Shown: in pieces, positions 26,353-35,738 of the stretch | Layout: the number at the start of each line of letters is the position of its first letter | Position numbering within the stretch: the first letter of the stretch is position 1 | Assembly (NCBI RefSeq): GCF_000369525.1 | Contig: NZ_KB850072.1 | Location: 2,475,387 to 2,539,386 of the forward strand | Length of the DNA stretch: 64,000 nucleotides | Direction of reading: 5' to 3' | Source: Acinetobacter higginsii | GTDB lineage: Bacteria > Pseudomonadota > Gammaproteobacteria > Pseudomonadales > Moraxellaceae | Notes under the pieces: generated by a model | Seen by the model: only the letters and a program-made list of their open reading frames with translations | The model's database searches: none | Told to the model about the DNA's origin: nothing | Position numbers and translations under genes: made by a program

Positions 26353-27582
26353 TTAGAAGATACGCTTATCGTCTTTCTGACGTTTGGGTAACTTCTCCAT
26401 TTGTTGCAACACGGCTTGGGCAATATTGAGATAACTGTCTGCGGCTGCATCCTTTGCGATCACACTTGGTGTGCCTTGATCTGCATGTTCACGAATTTTG
26501 GCATCTAAAGGTAAATGACCAAGCAAAGGAATATGATATTGCTCAGATAACTGATCACCACCGCCTGTACCAAAAATTTGCTCTTCATGACCACAATTTG
26601 AACAGATATGCGTCGACATATTCTCAATCACACCGAGTACTGGAATATTCACTTTATTAAATAATTCAATACCCTTGGTTGCGTCCATCAACGCAACATT
26701 TTGCGGCGTGGTGACAATCACTGCACCCGTCACAGGAATACGTTGCGCCAAAGTCAGCTGAATATCGCCTGTACCGGGCGGCATATCAATCACCAGCACA
26801 TCTAGATCAGGCCATAGAGTCTGATTGAACAACTGCATCAACGCACCAGTTGCTTTCGGACCACGCCATGCCACAGGTGTATTGTGTGCACCAATTAAAT
26901 GCCCAATCGACAGTACCGCCATGCCGTAAGCATCTAAAGGTACAAAGTGTTCATTTTCAATCTGTGGGGTTCTGCCCGCATTGCCCAACATGGTTGGGAT
27001 ACTTGGTCCGTAAATATCGGCATCCAACACACCAACTTTTAGACCAAGTTGTTGCAATGCAAGTGCAAGGTTGACCGTAGTCGTTGATTTACCTACACCA
27101 CCCTTACCCGAAGAAACCAGAATCACATTTTGGATACGTGGATGTGCAGCCACATCACGTTGTTGTGGTGCAGCTTTTTGAATCGGGGGATTATTCGGAT
27201 CGGCTTCTACTTTAGGTGATGCATCCATCACAGGAGGTAAATTGCTGTTTTCTGCTTTTGGCTTCGATGAGCAACTATGACCTGCTTCACCATGCGCCGC
27301 ATGTTTTTGTTGGATAATATGTAAATTTAACTCTTGGATACCGCATTTTTCCAAGGCTTCAGCCAGCTCATCATGGATCTGCTGTAAATGATCTTTTTCT
27401 TCAGGAAAGGTATTCACTGTAAGTTGTAAAATACGGCCTTGTACATTCACTTGGCTAATGCGTTCTTTTAACGCATTGTCTGAATGTGGCAGTACATAAT
27501 TTTGTAGAACTGTTTGAATCTCGTCTTCCTTCACTTCTTGTGCTGGTGAAAAAACAGATTTTAAGGAAGAAAGCCACGACAT
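26353..27582 (-). CDS. apbC: Mrp/ApbC-family iron-sulfur cluster carrier ATPase
   Basis: Cytosolic P-loop ATPase that carries and transfers Fe-S clusters. The 409-residue protein has an N-terminal MIP18-like (DUF59) domain (about 20-90), a variable linker with a His/Cys-rich GEAGHSCSSKP stretch, then the deviant Walker A SSGKGGVGKSTTTVNLA near 155-170, DADIYGPSIPTMLG, and the DMPPGTGDIQL switch. The C-terminal CSNCGHE holds the CxxC that binds the bridging cluster at the dimer interface. In many gammaproteobacteria this gene neighbours metG; here metG is 3.5 kb away. Confidence 0.93.
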   Translation of the reverse strand: MSWLSSLKSVFSPAQEVKEDEIQTVLQNYVLPHSDNALKERISQVNVQGRILQLTVNTFPEEKDHLQQIHDELAEALEKCGIQELNLHIIQQKHAAHGEAGHSCSSKPKAENSNLPPVMDASPKVEADPNNPPIQKAAPQQRDVAAHPRIQNVILVSSGKGGVGKSTTTVNLALALQQLGLKVGVLDADIYGPSIPTMLGNAGRTPQIENEHFVPLDAYGMAVLSIGHLIGAHNTPVAWRGPKATGALMQLFNQTLWPDLDVLVIDMPPGTGDIQLTLAQRIPVTGAVIVTTPQNVALMDATKGIELFNKVNIPVLGVIENMSTHICSNCGHEEQIFGTGGGDQLSEQYHIPLLGHLPLDAKIREHADQGTPSVIAKDAAADSYLNIAQAVLQQMEKLPKRQKDDKRIF

Positions 27583-27846
27583 TTTGTTTACTCCAAAAAC
27601 AGATCAACATTTCACTGAGTTTGGTTAGTTTAGCAGTATTGAAGAATTGACGCTCATATCAAAGCAGATAATTGCTCATTTTTTATAGCAACTTTTCTGC
27701 TTTAAATTTCAATCTTCAGCAACTGATACTTTTCACAGGAACGGGATATCTTGTTAAGCTGATCATATCGACCATGAAAAATATGGGATTACGCTTTCAT
27801 CATATGCAGAGTCACATGATGTTTATGCTTCACTTGGGAGTATTCA

Positions 27847-28527
27847 ATGACACGATATGCTTTGATGATTGGCAGTTTATTTGCTTGCTTCCCGCTATTC
27901 GCCCAAGAATCGATGAATCGTGCTGTTTATCAATTGCCGCCACAAACAGAAATCGTGGTAAATAAACAAAAAGAGCAAACCCCTTCGTCTGAAATTAAGA
28001 TATCAATTAGAATCAGCCCAGAAAAAAATGGATTAAAGATTCAATTATTTAAGGCAAGCAACTCAGAGCGACTTAATCGGCATGCTTTAGCGCTTGCGCA
28101 ACTGATAAAGCCAGAGGATTTACCCATTCAGGAGACTTCGGCAGAACAACGTGATCACAATAACCAACGCCTATTCTCAAACTATGAGCAAGTCTATTAT
28201 TTTATTTCCATGCAAGATCAAGCTGTTATACAACGTATTCGACGGGTTGCCGCACCGTCATCCTTAACTGAAATGGCCTGTTTGCTTTTACAAAAAAGTG
28301 TTCCATTAGAGGGTGAATCGTTCAGGTTGAATGTCAAACTCTACATCGATAAAGAAGGAAAAATACACCTCCAAGAAACTCAGCCATCCTTAGAAAACTT
28401 ATTAATGAATCAGCTTTTTCCTGATCAAAAACGTACTCAGCCCTTTTACAAGATTTTCGATCTCGAACGCCAACACTACATTGATATGCCTATTAATCAG
28501 CCAGTACGATTTATTTGTACGGCCTGA
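27847..28527 (+). CDS. unknown exported protein (226 aa)
   Basis: I do not recognise this gene. GGAG lies seven bases before the ATG. The first 19 residues form a signal peptide ending LFAQE. The mature part is hydrophilic with no membrane helix, no lipobox and a single Cys pair far apart (MACLL, FICTA). A terminator hairpin lies 35 bases downstream, so it is a monocistronic exported protein of unknown role. Confidence 0.65.
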   Translation: MTRYALMIGSLFACFPLFAQESMNRAVYQLPPQTEIVVNKQKEQTPSSEIKISIRISPEKNGLKIQLFKASNSERLNRHALALAQLIKPEDLPIQETSAEQRDHNNQRLFSNYEQVYYFISMQDQAVIQRIRRVAAPSSLTEMACLLLQKSVPLEGESFRLNVKLYIDKEGKIHLQETQPSLENLLMNQLFPDQKRTQPFYKIFDLERQHYIDMPINQPVRFICTA

Positions 28528-28560
28528 TCGAAACCCATTTAAAAAATATTCAAATAAAAA

Positions 28561-28591
28561 TCCTCAAACATAGTTTGCCTATGTTTGAGGA
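28561..28591. terminator. bidirectional terminator between convergent genes
   Basis: Perfect 13-bp stem TCCTCAAACATAG (28561-28573) and CTATGTTTGAGGA (28579-28591), five-base loop. The A-rich left flank gives U-rich RNA on the minus strand, ending the gene at 28623. Confidence 0.85.
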
Positions 28592-28622
28592 AGATCTTCA
28601 ATCGATCACGAGATTAGCAAGC

Positions 28623-29072
28623 TTAACCTTTGAATTTATTGATCGTATCCGTTGCAGCTTTCTTTAAATCATCCAGTTTATGGCTTGCTTGAGCTTTTAG
28701 ATCATCAAACTTTGCAGCAGCTTCATCTTTCAACTCAGAGGCTTTGGCTTTGGCATCATCCAGTTTATGGCCAGCTTCTTCTTTAAAGTGATCAAACTTA
28801 TCTTGAACCGCATGTTGGGTATCTTCAAGTTTGGCTTTGAGATCATCCACTTTAGATGAAATTGCCTCTTTACCTTCTGCATTTTGCTCAGAGACATCTT
28901 TCTTTAAATCATCAAGAGCTTTTTCGCCTTTTAACTTAAGCTCCTCGGCGGAGTGTTTTAAGTCATCCACTGCTTTTTCACCTTGTAGCTGAGCTTCTTT
29001 TGCTTTGTATTTTAAGTCATTACCCAATTCTGCTGCTTGGTCTTTTAATTCATCAAGTTTTTCGTTTGTCAT
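28623..29072 (-). CDS. LEA/apolipoprotein-like amphipathic helical repeat protein
   Basis: Protein of 149 residues made almost wholly of Lys, Asp, Glu, Ala and Leu, without Cys or Trp and without a signal peptide. It carries repeated units of about 11 residues of the type KxxDDLKxxAxE (for example EKAVDDLKHSAEE, EKALDDLKKDVSE, AKFDDLKAQASH), predicting a long amphipathic helix. This resembles late-embryogenesis-abundant or apolipoprotein-like stress proteins and YtxH-like proteins. A role in desiccation or membrane protection is plausible for an Acinetobacter but is my inference. It is monocistronic. Confidence 0.7.
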   Translation of the reverse strand: MTNEKLDELKDQAAELGNDLKYKAKEAQLQGEKAVDDLKHSAEELKLKGEKALDDLKKDVSEQNAEGKEAISSKVDDLKAKLEDTQHAVQDKFDHFKEEAGHKLDDAKAKASELKDEAAAKFDDLKAQASHKLDDLKKAATDTINKFKG

Positions 29073-29259
29073 GATATTTCCTCACTATAGGTAAAAAACA
29101 TATTGTTTGGATCAATCTTAGTTATACCGTGTTTGAAGTTTTTTTTTGCCCATTGCTGCAAATTGAAACAAATGGGATACAGGAAGATTCAATTGATTGC
29201 GGATTGATAAAGCTTTTAATTTTTAGATATAAAAATCATATAAATGAATAACATCCCAT

Positions 29260-29796
29260 TTATTCAACAAAATCAGATCGTAGAATCTCATACAGCACAT
29301 GCCAGCTTAAGGGATGCTCTGAGGCTAAAGCGGGATGCTGAAACTCCGATACTTTTTTCATATTTAATTTTCGCATCACAGCTTGTGACTTCGCATTTTC
29401 TAACGTGGTAAATGCAACGACTTTCTCCAGTTTCAATTGATCAAAAGCAAATGCAAGTGCCGCTTGGGCAGCTTCTGGTGCATAACCTTGTCCCCAATAG
29501 GCTTGATCGAGTCGCCATCCAATTTCCACACACGGCGAAAATGAAAATTGTGTCGGTTGATCATGCAAACCAACAAAACCAATAAACTGTTGATTGTTCT
29601 TTAATTCAACCGCCCATAAGCCCCAGCCTTGTGCTTCAATAATCGATTTCATTTTATCAATCATGGCATCGCTTTCCGCTCGAGTCAGGAGTTTAGGAAA
29701 ATATTCCATCACCTGTGGATTGGTACCCATTGCGGCAAAGGATGCATAGTCCTCTGCTTGCCATTGTCTTAAACGCAGTCGAGATGTTTCGATCAT
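29260..29796 (-). CDS. GNAT-family N-acetyltransferase (RimJ/RimL-like)
   Basis: Acetyl-CoA-dependent acetyltransferase of about 178 residues. The start ATG 29796 is preferred over a TTG at 29835. The N-terminal IETSRLRLRQW, the middle CVEIGWRLDQAYWGQGYAPEAA (acetyl-CoA loop, key residues Q-G-Y-A) and TLENAKSQAVMRKLNM are the classic RimJ/RimL-type motifs. The acceptor substrate cannot be predicted. Confidence 0.88.
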   Translation of the reverse strand: MIETSRLRLRQWQAEDYASFAAMGTNPQVMEYFPKLLTRAESDAMIDKMKSIIEAQGWGLWAVELKNNQQFIGFVGLHDQPTQFSFSPCVEIGWRLDQAYWGQGYAPEAAQAALAFAFDQLKLEKVVAFTTLENAKSQAVMRKLNMKKVSEFQHPALASEHPLSWHVLYEILRSDFVE

Positions 29797-29905
29797 TTTT
29801 ACAACCAATAAATTTGTATTAAAAACTATTAACAATATAAGGAGATAGTTCAGATATACTTCCGCAATATCTCAATCATAGACCTCGTTGTCAGAATTAC
29901 CTAAT

Positions 29906-30403
29906 ATGAATGAAAATGAACTTTTAGAAATTCAGCAGGAACTTCAAGCCCAAGAAAAACGTTTGAAGTATATTCTTTCAAGTAAAAGAAGAATCCAAAA
30001 CATGATTCTTTCGTTTGAAAAGGATCTTGCTGAACAGTTAATTCCAGTGATTGATCAGCAAAGTGACGATAAAGCACCTGTTGAAAGTAGTTTGGCACTG
30101 ACCATTTGCTGGAAATTTTCTAAAGCTGAATTTCCTAAAACCGAACATTGGTGCAGTGAACTCAGTATTACTGAGCTTGAATTCAAAGATGAATTTACGG
30201 TGGCGCTAAAAGCACAAGCGTGGTTAGGAACCTTGGGCAGTGATGAACTTTGGCAGACGCCAATGTTTGCTGAAATTACCCTTGATCCGAAAACGGACGG
30301 CTTAAAGAGCTATCACATTCATTTCCTGTCAAAAGGAAAGATTATCTCTTTAAGAAAAAATTCAAAGCACAGCGTCACTGTAAAACAAATGCAGAGTATG
30401 TAA
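29906..30403 (+). CDS. unknown cytosolic protein with N-terminal coiled coil
   Basis: I do not recognise this 165-residue protein. A TTG at 29888 would add six residues; I prefer the ATG at 29906. Residues 1-35 (ENELLEIQQELQAQEKRLK) form a probable coiled coil. The rest is mixed, with no signal peptide or membrane segment. A UUCG-capped hairpin overlaps its stop codon. Confidence 0.6.
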   Translation: MNENELLEIQQELQAQEKRLKYILSSKRRIQNMILSFEKDLAEQLIPVIDQQSDDKAPVESSLALTICWKFSKAEFPKTEHWCSELSITELEFKDEFTVALKAQAWLGTLGSDELWQTPMFAEITLDPKTDGLKSYHIHFLSKGKIISLRKNSKHSVTVKQMQSM

Positions 30404-30423
30404 TCCTTCGGGATGCATACTCT
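30393..30423 (+). terminator. UUCG-loop hairpin over the stop codon
   Basis: Stem AGAGTATG (30393-30400) with CATACTCT (30416-30423), an inner ATCC/GGAT stem and a TTCG tetraloop at 30407-30410. The TAA stop of the upstream gene lies inside it. There is no U-run, so termination is uncertain. Confidence 0.5.
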
Positions 30424-30429
30424 CCTGCT

Positions 30430-30897
30430 CTAGATCCTCTCAAATTGATTTAAATCGCCATACTTCTTTTTGCATATCAACACATAATAACTATTGGCGC
30501 TGATACAACCCAATGCAAGCACAGGCAAAACCGCAACAAAAATGAAAAGACTCATGGCTAATGTTTCAAAATCAAAGCCATTCACTTGATCTTCTAATAA
30601 AATCAGCAGCACTAAGCACATCCACCCCGTAAAAAAGACCAAACTGACTTTTAAAAACTGCGCCAAATCAAAAATTTTGCTGGGTAATTTCAATATTGAT
30701 AAAACAATAACGTAGAAGATAAAAGCAAGCACGATCAGAAATGGAGTGAGATATAGCATCACTTGCATCGCATTGCTGACCACATGCAATAAATGGTTTT
30801 GTTGAAAGTTTAAGAACAAACAATAGGGAATCACAAAACTAAAAACCGATGCCACACTTGCGCAAAAAGATGCACAAAGCAAATGCCAAGATCTCAT
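30430..30897 (-). CDS. unknown four-helix membrane protein
   Basis: Protein of 155 residues with four hydrophobic segments (about 5-30, 45-70, 82-103, 115-135) and short basic loops. I recognise no family. It lies convergent to the coiled-coil gene and divergent from metG. A small, probably inner-membrane protein of unknown role. Confidence 0.6.
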   Translation of the reverse strand: MRSWHLLCASFCASVASVFSFVIPYCLFLNFQQNHLLHVVSNAMQVMLYLTPFLIVLAFIFYVIVLSILKLPSKIFDLAQFLKVSLVFFTGWMCLVLLILLEDQVNGFDFETLAMSLFIFVAVLPVLALGCISANSYYVLICKKKYGDLNQFERI

Positions 30898-31101
30898 GGT
30901 TGGTTCCTTTATTTATTGAGCATGCAGCCATTATCAGTAAAGGAAATGTGTTTTGATTGAAGTGCAAGTGAAGCTTGCATGAAGTCATGAAAATAGACCC
31001 ATAACACAGCTTGAAAAGATTTCACTGAATCCCTTGTGCAAGTCGGGGCCAAGTCATGTAAAATCATCTGCCTTGCAAATACGAATGAGAGAACAATATC
31101 C

Positions 31102-33159
31102 GTGCGTAAAATTTTAGTCACCAATGCCCTACCTTATGCCAATGGTCCTATCCATATGGGTCACTTACTCGGTTATATCCAAGCAGATATTTGGGTTCGT
31201 GCGATGCGTGCAATGGGCCATGATGTGACTTATGTATGTGCGGATGATGCTCACGGTACAGCAATCATGCTACGCGCTGAGGCCAACGGGATTAGCCCAG
31301 AACAACAAATTGCCAATGTTCAGAAAGAACATATCCGTGACTTTGATGGTTTTGGCGTACATTTCGATCACTATGATTCAACCAATAGCGATGAGAACAA
31401 AGCACGCTCAGAAGAAATTTATATCAAAAACCGTGAAGCAGGCAATATTGCGATTCGTCCTGTAACGCAGTTATTCGACCCTGAAAAAGGCATGTTCCTG
31501 TCTGACCGTTTCATTAAAGGCACATGCCCGAAATGTAAAGCGGAAGATCAATACGGCGATGCCTGTGAAGTGTGCGGTACAACCTACAACGCCACTGAAT
31601 TAGAAAACCCGCGTTCAACTTTAAGTGGTGCGACTCCTGTTGAGAAATCATCGGATCACTATTTCTTTAAACTTCCGAATTTCTCAGAATACTTACAGAA
31701 ATGGACCCGTGACCAAGGCCGTTTGCCTGTTTCGATTGCTAACAAACTAGACGAATGGTTTGAAGCAGGTTTATCGGATTGGGATATTTCGCGTGATGCG
31801 CCTTATTTCGGTTTTGAAATTCCAGATGCGCCAAACAAATATTTCTATGTTTGGGTGGATGCACCAATTGGTTATATGTCAAGTTTTGAAAACTACATCA
31901 AGACTAAACGTCCTGATTTAAGTTTCGACGATTTCTGGAAAAAAGACAGCGATAAAGAAGTTTATCACTTCATTGGTAAAGACATTGTTTACTTCCATGC
32001 GCTGTTCTGGCCTGCAATGCTTGAAGGTGCAAACTACCGTACGCCATCAGGTTTATTTGTGAATGGTTTCTTGACGGTGAATGGCCAGAAGATGTCGAAA
32101 TCTCGTGGTACCTTCATTAAAGCTGAAACCTATTTAGAACATTTGAATCCTGAATATCTACGTTATTACTTTGCGTCTAAGCTTTCTGACAAAGTTGAAG
32201 ATTCTGATTTAAACCTAGATGACTTCGTTCAAAAAGTGAATTCTGACCTTGTCGGTAAAGTGGTGAATATTGCCAGCCGTTGTGCAAAATTCATTAACAC
32301 CAACTTCAATAATACTTTGTCGAATACATGTGCAGAGTCTGAACTGGTGCAAAGCTTTATTGATGCGGGTGATTCAATCGCACAAGCCTATGAAGCACGT
32401 GAATTCTCAGCTGCAATCCGTGAAATCATGGCGTTGGCTGACCGCGCGAATCAATATATCGATGAGAAAAAACCATGGGCACTTGCGAAGCAAGAAGGTC
32501 AGGAACAACAAGTTCATGATGTGTGTTCGGTGGGTATTAACCTATTCCGTCAACTTGCGATTTACTTGGCGCCTGTGTTGCCAACACTTGCAGCTCAAGT
32601 TCAAGCCTTCTTACAACTTGAAAGCTTCGACTTTGCATCACGTCAGCTCATCTTGCTTGGTCATGAAATTGCTCAATTCCAGCCATTGATGCAACGTGTT
32701 GATGCCAAAGCTGTTGCGGCAATGGTCGATGCATCTAAAGATTCTTTAGCTGCGGCGGCAGAAGCGCCAAAAGCAGAGAAGACAAAAGAAAAGAAAGCCG
32801 AGAAGAAGCCTGAGCCGAAAGTAGGTGAAGCTGAAATTATCGGTATTGAAGACTTTATGAAGGTTGACCTTCGTGTTGCTCAAGTACTTGAGGCAGCAAC
32901 CGTTGAAGGTTCTGATAAATTGCTTCAATTGACTTTGGATGTGGGTGAAGCTGAGCCGCGTAATGTGTTTAGTGGTATCCGTGAGTTTTATCAGCCAGAA
33001 GATCTAAAAGACAAATTGGTGGTGATGGTGGCTAACCTTGCGCCACGTAAGATGCGCTTTGGTATTTCTAACGGTATGGTACTTGCCGCAGGTAATGGCG
33101 AAGGTGTTTGGGTGATTTCACCTGAATCTGGCGCTAAACCAGGCGATAAAGTGTCTTAA
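31102..33159 (+). CDS. metG: methionyl-tRNA synthetase
   Basis: Charges tRNA-Met for initiation and elongation. The start is GTG 31102, which gives [15 protein letters not shown] and has GAGAGAA upstream; the longer frame from 31036 has no family support. The 685-residue protein has the HIGH motif HMGH at 18-21, the zinc knuckle [17 protein letters not shown] near 145, the KMSKS motif in [11 protein letters not shown] near 335, an anticodon-binding helical domain, a Lys/Glu/Ala-rich linker and the C-terminal EMAP-II/Trbp111-like tRNA-binding domain (VDLRVAQV onward) that makes the enzyme dimeric. Confidence 0.97.
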   Translation: MRKILVTNALPYANGPIHMGHLLGYIQADIWVRAMRAMGHDVTYVCADDAHGTAIMLRAEANGISPEQQIANVQKEHIRDFDGFGVHFDHYDSTNSDENKARSEEIYIKNREAGNIAIRPVTQLFDPEKGMFLSDRFIKGTCPKCKAEDQYGDACEVCGTTYNATELENPRSTLSGATPVEKSSDHYFFKLPNFSEYLQKWTRDQGRLPVSIANKLDEWFEAGLSDWDISRDAPYFGFEIPDAPNKYFYVWVDAPIGYMSSFENYIKTKRPDLSFDDFWKKDSDKEVYHFIGKDIVYFHALFWPAMLEGANYRTPSGLFVNGFLTVNGQKMSKSRGTFIKAETYLEHLNPEYLRYYFASKLSDKVEDSDLNLDDFVQKVNSDLVGKVVNIASRCAKFINTNFNNTLSNTCAESELVQSFIDAGDSIAQAYEAREFSAAIREIMALADRANQYIDEKKPWALAKQEGQEQQVHDVCSVGINLFRQLAIYLAPVLPTLAAQVQAFLQLESFDFASRQLILLGHEIAQFQPLMQRVDAKAVAAMVDASKDSLAAAAEAPKAEKTKEKKAEKKPEPKVGEAEIIGIEDFMKVDLRVAQVLEAATVEGSDKLLQLTLDVGEAEPRNVFSGIREFYQPEDLKDKLVVMVANLAPRKMRFGISNGMVLAAGNGEGVWVISPESGAKPGDKVS

Positions 33160-33175
33160 TATATAAAACTGATGT

Positions 33176-33202
33176 AAGGGTTTCTTCGGAAGCCCTTTTT
33201 TT
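33176..33202 (+). terminator. metG terminator
   Basis: Nine-base-pair stem AAGGGTTTC with GAAGCCCTT around a TTCG tetraloop, one G-U pair, followed by T7. A textbook rho-independent terminator. Confidence 0.92.
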
Positions 33203-33256
33203 ATTTCTATAATTCAACCAAAATATTAAATGAACGATAAATACATTAGGTAAAAC

Positions 33257-33946
33257 ATGTTCCAGAGAATAATCACCGTCTTCTTTTTCAGCATTTTTTC
33301 TTTTCAAATTGCTTTAGCTCAGGAAATTCAATCTCAATTTAGCCCTCAAGTACAACAAGCTAAAGATCAAGTTCAACTAATATTCAATACTTTATTTCAA
33401 TCGGATGACGAAAACCCAAATATAAAAGTTGATCCTACATTAAAACAGCTACTTTCAGAAAATAAGGAGGAGAAGGCAAAAGAATATATCGATCAACAAC
33501 AAAACTTATTTTTAAAGCAAATGAATCGTTATATCAAACAAGGAGACCCAACTGCATCTGTTGCACTTTTAGAATTTGCTCTATTTTCACAAGATTCAGC
33601 GCTAAAAGAACAAATCGATCTTAAGCCAATTCAAAAGCTTTCCAATCAAAAGGATGCTTATGCAAGTTATTTGCTGGCGCAATACTATTCAACTACTGAA
33701 CAATACATCCCCTTACTCGAAAAAGCAGGACAGCAAGGTTCTGTTGCTGCACAAATGACACTTGCAGATGAATATGGATTTCGACTGCCCGTTGAGCAGC
33801 AAGATGCCAAAAAAGCTGAGTTTTGGGCAAATAAAGCCAAACAGAATTTAGGTGAGGCGGCCTATACTGAGCAGAAGTGTGCACTGGCAAATTGTGATCT
33901 TGAAGAATTTGAAATGGTGGATTTTTCCAAGATCCCCCAGCAGTAA
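33257..33946 (+). CDS. exported Sel1/TPR-like repeat protein
   Basis: Periplasmic protein of 229 residues. AGG lies seven bases before the ATG. The signal peptide ends IALAQE. The C-terminal half has Sel1-like helical repeats (YASYLLAQYYSTTEQ, GSVAAQMTLADEYGFRL...AEFWANKAKQN), which usually mediate protein-protein contact. Two Cys near the C-terminus (KCALANC). The specific partner is unknown. A strong terminator follows. Confidence 0.7.
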   Translation: MFQRIITVFFFSIFSFQIALAQEIQSQFSPQVQQAKDQVQLIFNTLFQSDDENPNIKVDPTLKQLLSENKEEKAKEYIDQQQNLFLKQMNRYIKQGDPTASVALLEFALFSQDSALKEQIDLKPIQKLSNQKDAYASYLLAQYYSTTEQYIPLLEKAGQQGSVAAQMTLADEYGFRLPVEQQDAKKAEFWANKAKQNLGEAAYTEQKCALANCDLEEFEMVDFSKIPQQ

Positions 33947-33975
33947 GGCCATACGCTAAGACGAGAACATCCCAT

Positions 33976-34004
33976 AAAATCCGCTTACAAAAGCGGATTT
34001 TTTT
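33976..34004 (+). terminator. terminator after the Sel1-like gene
   Basis: Eleven-base-pair stem AAAATCCGCTT (33976-33986) and AAGCGGATTTT (33991-34001), ACAA loop, then more T. Confidence 0.9.
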
Positions 34005-34075
34005 CTGCGCCCAAACACCCCATTTTATTTGAATTCATGGTAAAAAAGTTTTTCTCTAATAAATTTAATGATTCT

Positions 34076-35053
34076 ATGAAAAAAACAGCCCTCCTCCTTT
34101 CTATCTCATTCTTGAGTAGCTTCCCTTTACTTGGCCATGCAGAAACCAGCAAAACCCTGCCGATCATTGAACAACAAAAACAGGTTGCCGGCTACTATCA
34201 ACACCAAGTCGGTGATGTACAAATTACCGCCCTGCTCGATGGCACTAACTTTATGTCACCAAGCTTGTTTAAAGATATTTCTCAGCAACAAGTCCAGCAA
34301 ATCTTAAAGAAATACTATGCCGATCAAGATAAAGGCGTACAGACCTCCATCAATGCTTTCCTCGTCAATACAGGAAAATCATTGGTACTCGTCGATAGCG
34401 GTGCAGCCAGTTGTTTTGGTGCACATTTAGGCTCGATTCTAAAAAACCTAGAGGCCTCAGGCTATAAACCTGAACAGGTCGATACCATTTTACTCACGCA
34501 TTTACATCCCGACCATGTCTGTGGCATCAGTAAAGATGGCGTTGCTAACTTCCCTAATGCAACCGTGTACGTTTCCAGTGATGAAGCCAATTATTGGCTA
34601 GATCCAAAACAGGCTGCTAAGCTTCCTAAAGACAAACAAGCGGGGTATGAAGGAACCGTAAAGCACATTAAACAGGCCATCGCCCCGTACCAAGCCCAAC
34701 AACGCTTTAAGACCTATAAACTCGGTGATGACATTCAAGGCTTTAAAGTCATTAACACGGCGGGACATACGCCTGGTCACTTTAGCTATGAATTAAAAAC
34801 TAAAGGCGAAAGCGTGGTGTTTATTGGAGATATCGTGCATTCACATACCGTGCAATTTGATCAACCCGAAACTGCGATTGAATACGATATTGACCCGAAA
34901 AAAGCCGTCGCTACACGCTTAAAGCAATTTGCTGATTTCGCCAAAAATGGACAAACCATTGCTGCTCCCCATTTACCATTCCCAGGGATTGGACATATTT
35001 ATTCTGCTGATGGAAAGAGCTATCAATGGATTCCTGTGCATTTTAAAGATTAA
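34076..35053 (+). CDS. exported metallo-beta-lactamase-fold hydrolase, methyl-parathion-hydrolase-like
   Basis: Periplasmic MBL-fold hydrolase of 325 residues. The start ATG 34076 gives a clean signal peptide ending GHAE; the ATG at 34037 would add a charged extension. The zinc motif is HLHPDH at 142-147, followed by AGHTPGH, IGDIVH and APHLPFPGIGH. Several blocks match methyl parathion hydrolase as I remember it: VGDVQITALLDG, NAFLVNTGKSLVLVDSGA, GYKPEQVDTILLTHLHPDH and HLPFPGIGHI. The true substrate could be an organophosphate, a lactone or an ester; the sequence does not decide. It is monocistronic with a bidirectional terminator after it. Confidence 0.85.
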   Translation: MKKTALLLSISFLSSFPLLGHAETSKTLPIIEQQKQVAGYYQHQVGDVQITALLDGTNFMSPSLFKDISQQQVQQILKKYYADQDKGVQTSINAFLVNTGKSLVLVDSGAASCFGAHLGSILKNLEASGYKPEQVDTILLTHLHPDHVCGISKDGVANFPNATVYVSSDEANYWLDPKQAAKLPKDKQAGYEGTVKHIKQAIAPYQAQQRFKTYKLGDDIQGFKVINTAGHTPGHFSYELKTKGESVVFIGDIVHSHTVQFDQPETAIEYDIDPKKAVATRLKQFADFAKNGQTIAAPHLPFPGIGHIYSADGKSYQWIPVHFKD

Positions 35054-35079
35054 GCCGCATATACTGATTCTAGGCAATA

Positions 35080-35106
35080 AAAAAGCGACCTTCTCGGTCG
35101 CTTTTT
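35080..35106. terminator. bidirectional terminator between MBL hydrolase and LysE genes
   Basis: Eleven-base-pair stem AAAAAGCGACC (35080-35090) and GGTCGCTTTTT (35096-35106), TTCTC loop, with A-run and T-run on the two sides. Confidence 0.92.
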
Positions 35107-35114
35107 CTGCTCTA

Positions 35115-35738
35115 TTATTTCATGCCAAAGATCAGCTTTAATCCGAGCAAGGTCATCACACCACCCGCAATCCGATCAAATATCGATTTGGATTTTAGAT
35201 AAACTTTACGTGGGCCTTCGGCTGACAATGCCACCGCAACCAACGAATACCAACTTGCATCAATAAAGAAGCACAACATTGGCAACACCACATAGTAATA
35301 ACTTGGAATGTCTTTCGGTAATAAAGCGGTAAAAATACTGGCAAGGATAATCGCAATTTTCGGGTTACTGAGCTGAGTAATCAGCCCTAAACGAAAGGCT
35401 TGTGCATAACTCATCTGATTCACAGTGCCATTGACTGCTTCCATTGGTTCTTTGGCATGTTTGATAATTTTATAGGCCAGCCAAAATAAGTACAGACCAC
35501 CAAATATTTTTAGTGCGATATAAGCAGAAGGTACGGCTAATAAAATTGCCTGCAATCCCATCACAGCAAGCAAACCAAATAAAGCTGCACCGGTGCCTGT
35601 TCCCAAGGCGGTAAACAGTCCATGCTTGCGAGAAATCGCAATTGAGTTTTTAGCCACATAAATAAATGTAGGACCCGGGCTAATTGCACCCAACATTAAA
35701 GCCAAAGCAATTGAGCCTAAAATCAATAACGATTCCAA
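35115..35738 (-). CDS. LysE/RhtB-family exporter
   Basis: Second LysE-type exporter of the window, 207 residues with about six membrane segments. Motifs are AISPGPTFIYVAKNS at the N-terminus and LGLITQLSNPKIAIILAS (NPK motif) in the middle. The start is TTG 35738 with AGAGG six bases upstream; no better ATG exists near the N-terminus. The substrate is unknown. Confidence 0.85.
   Translation of the reverse strand: MESLLILGSIALALMLGAISPGPTFIYVAKNSIAISRKHGLFTALGTGTGAALFGLLAVMGLQAILLAVPSAYIALKIFGGLYLFWLAYKIIKHAKEPMEAVNGTVNQMSYAQAFRLGLITQLSNPKIAIILASIFTALLPKDIPSYYYVVLPMLCFFIDASWYSLVAVALSAEGPRKVYLKSKSIFDRIAGGVMTLLGLKLIFGMK

Noticed and set aside
31036..31101. N-terminal extension of metG
   Set aside because: The family starts at the GTG at 31102; the extra 22 residues have no counterpart and GAGAGAA fits the GTG.
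30909..31124. Minus-strand open frame over the metG start
   Set aside because: It overlaps the promoter and start of metG and shows no protein-like features.
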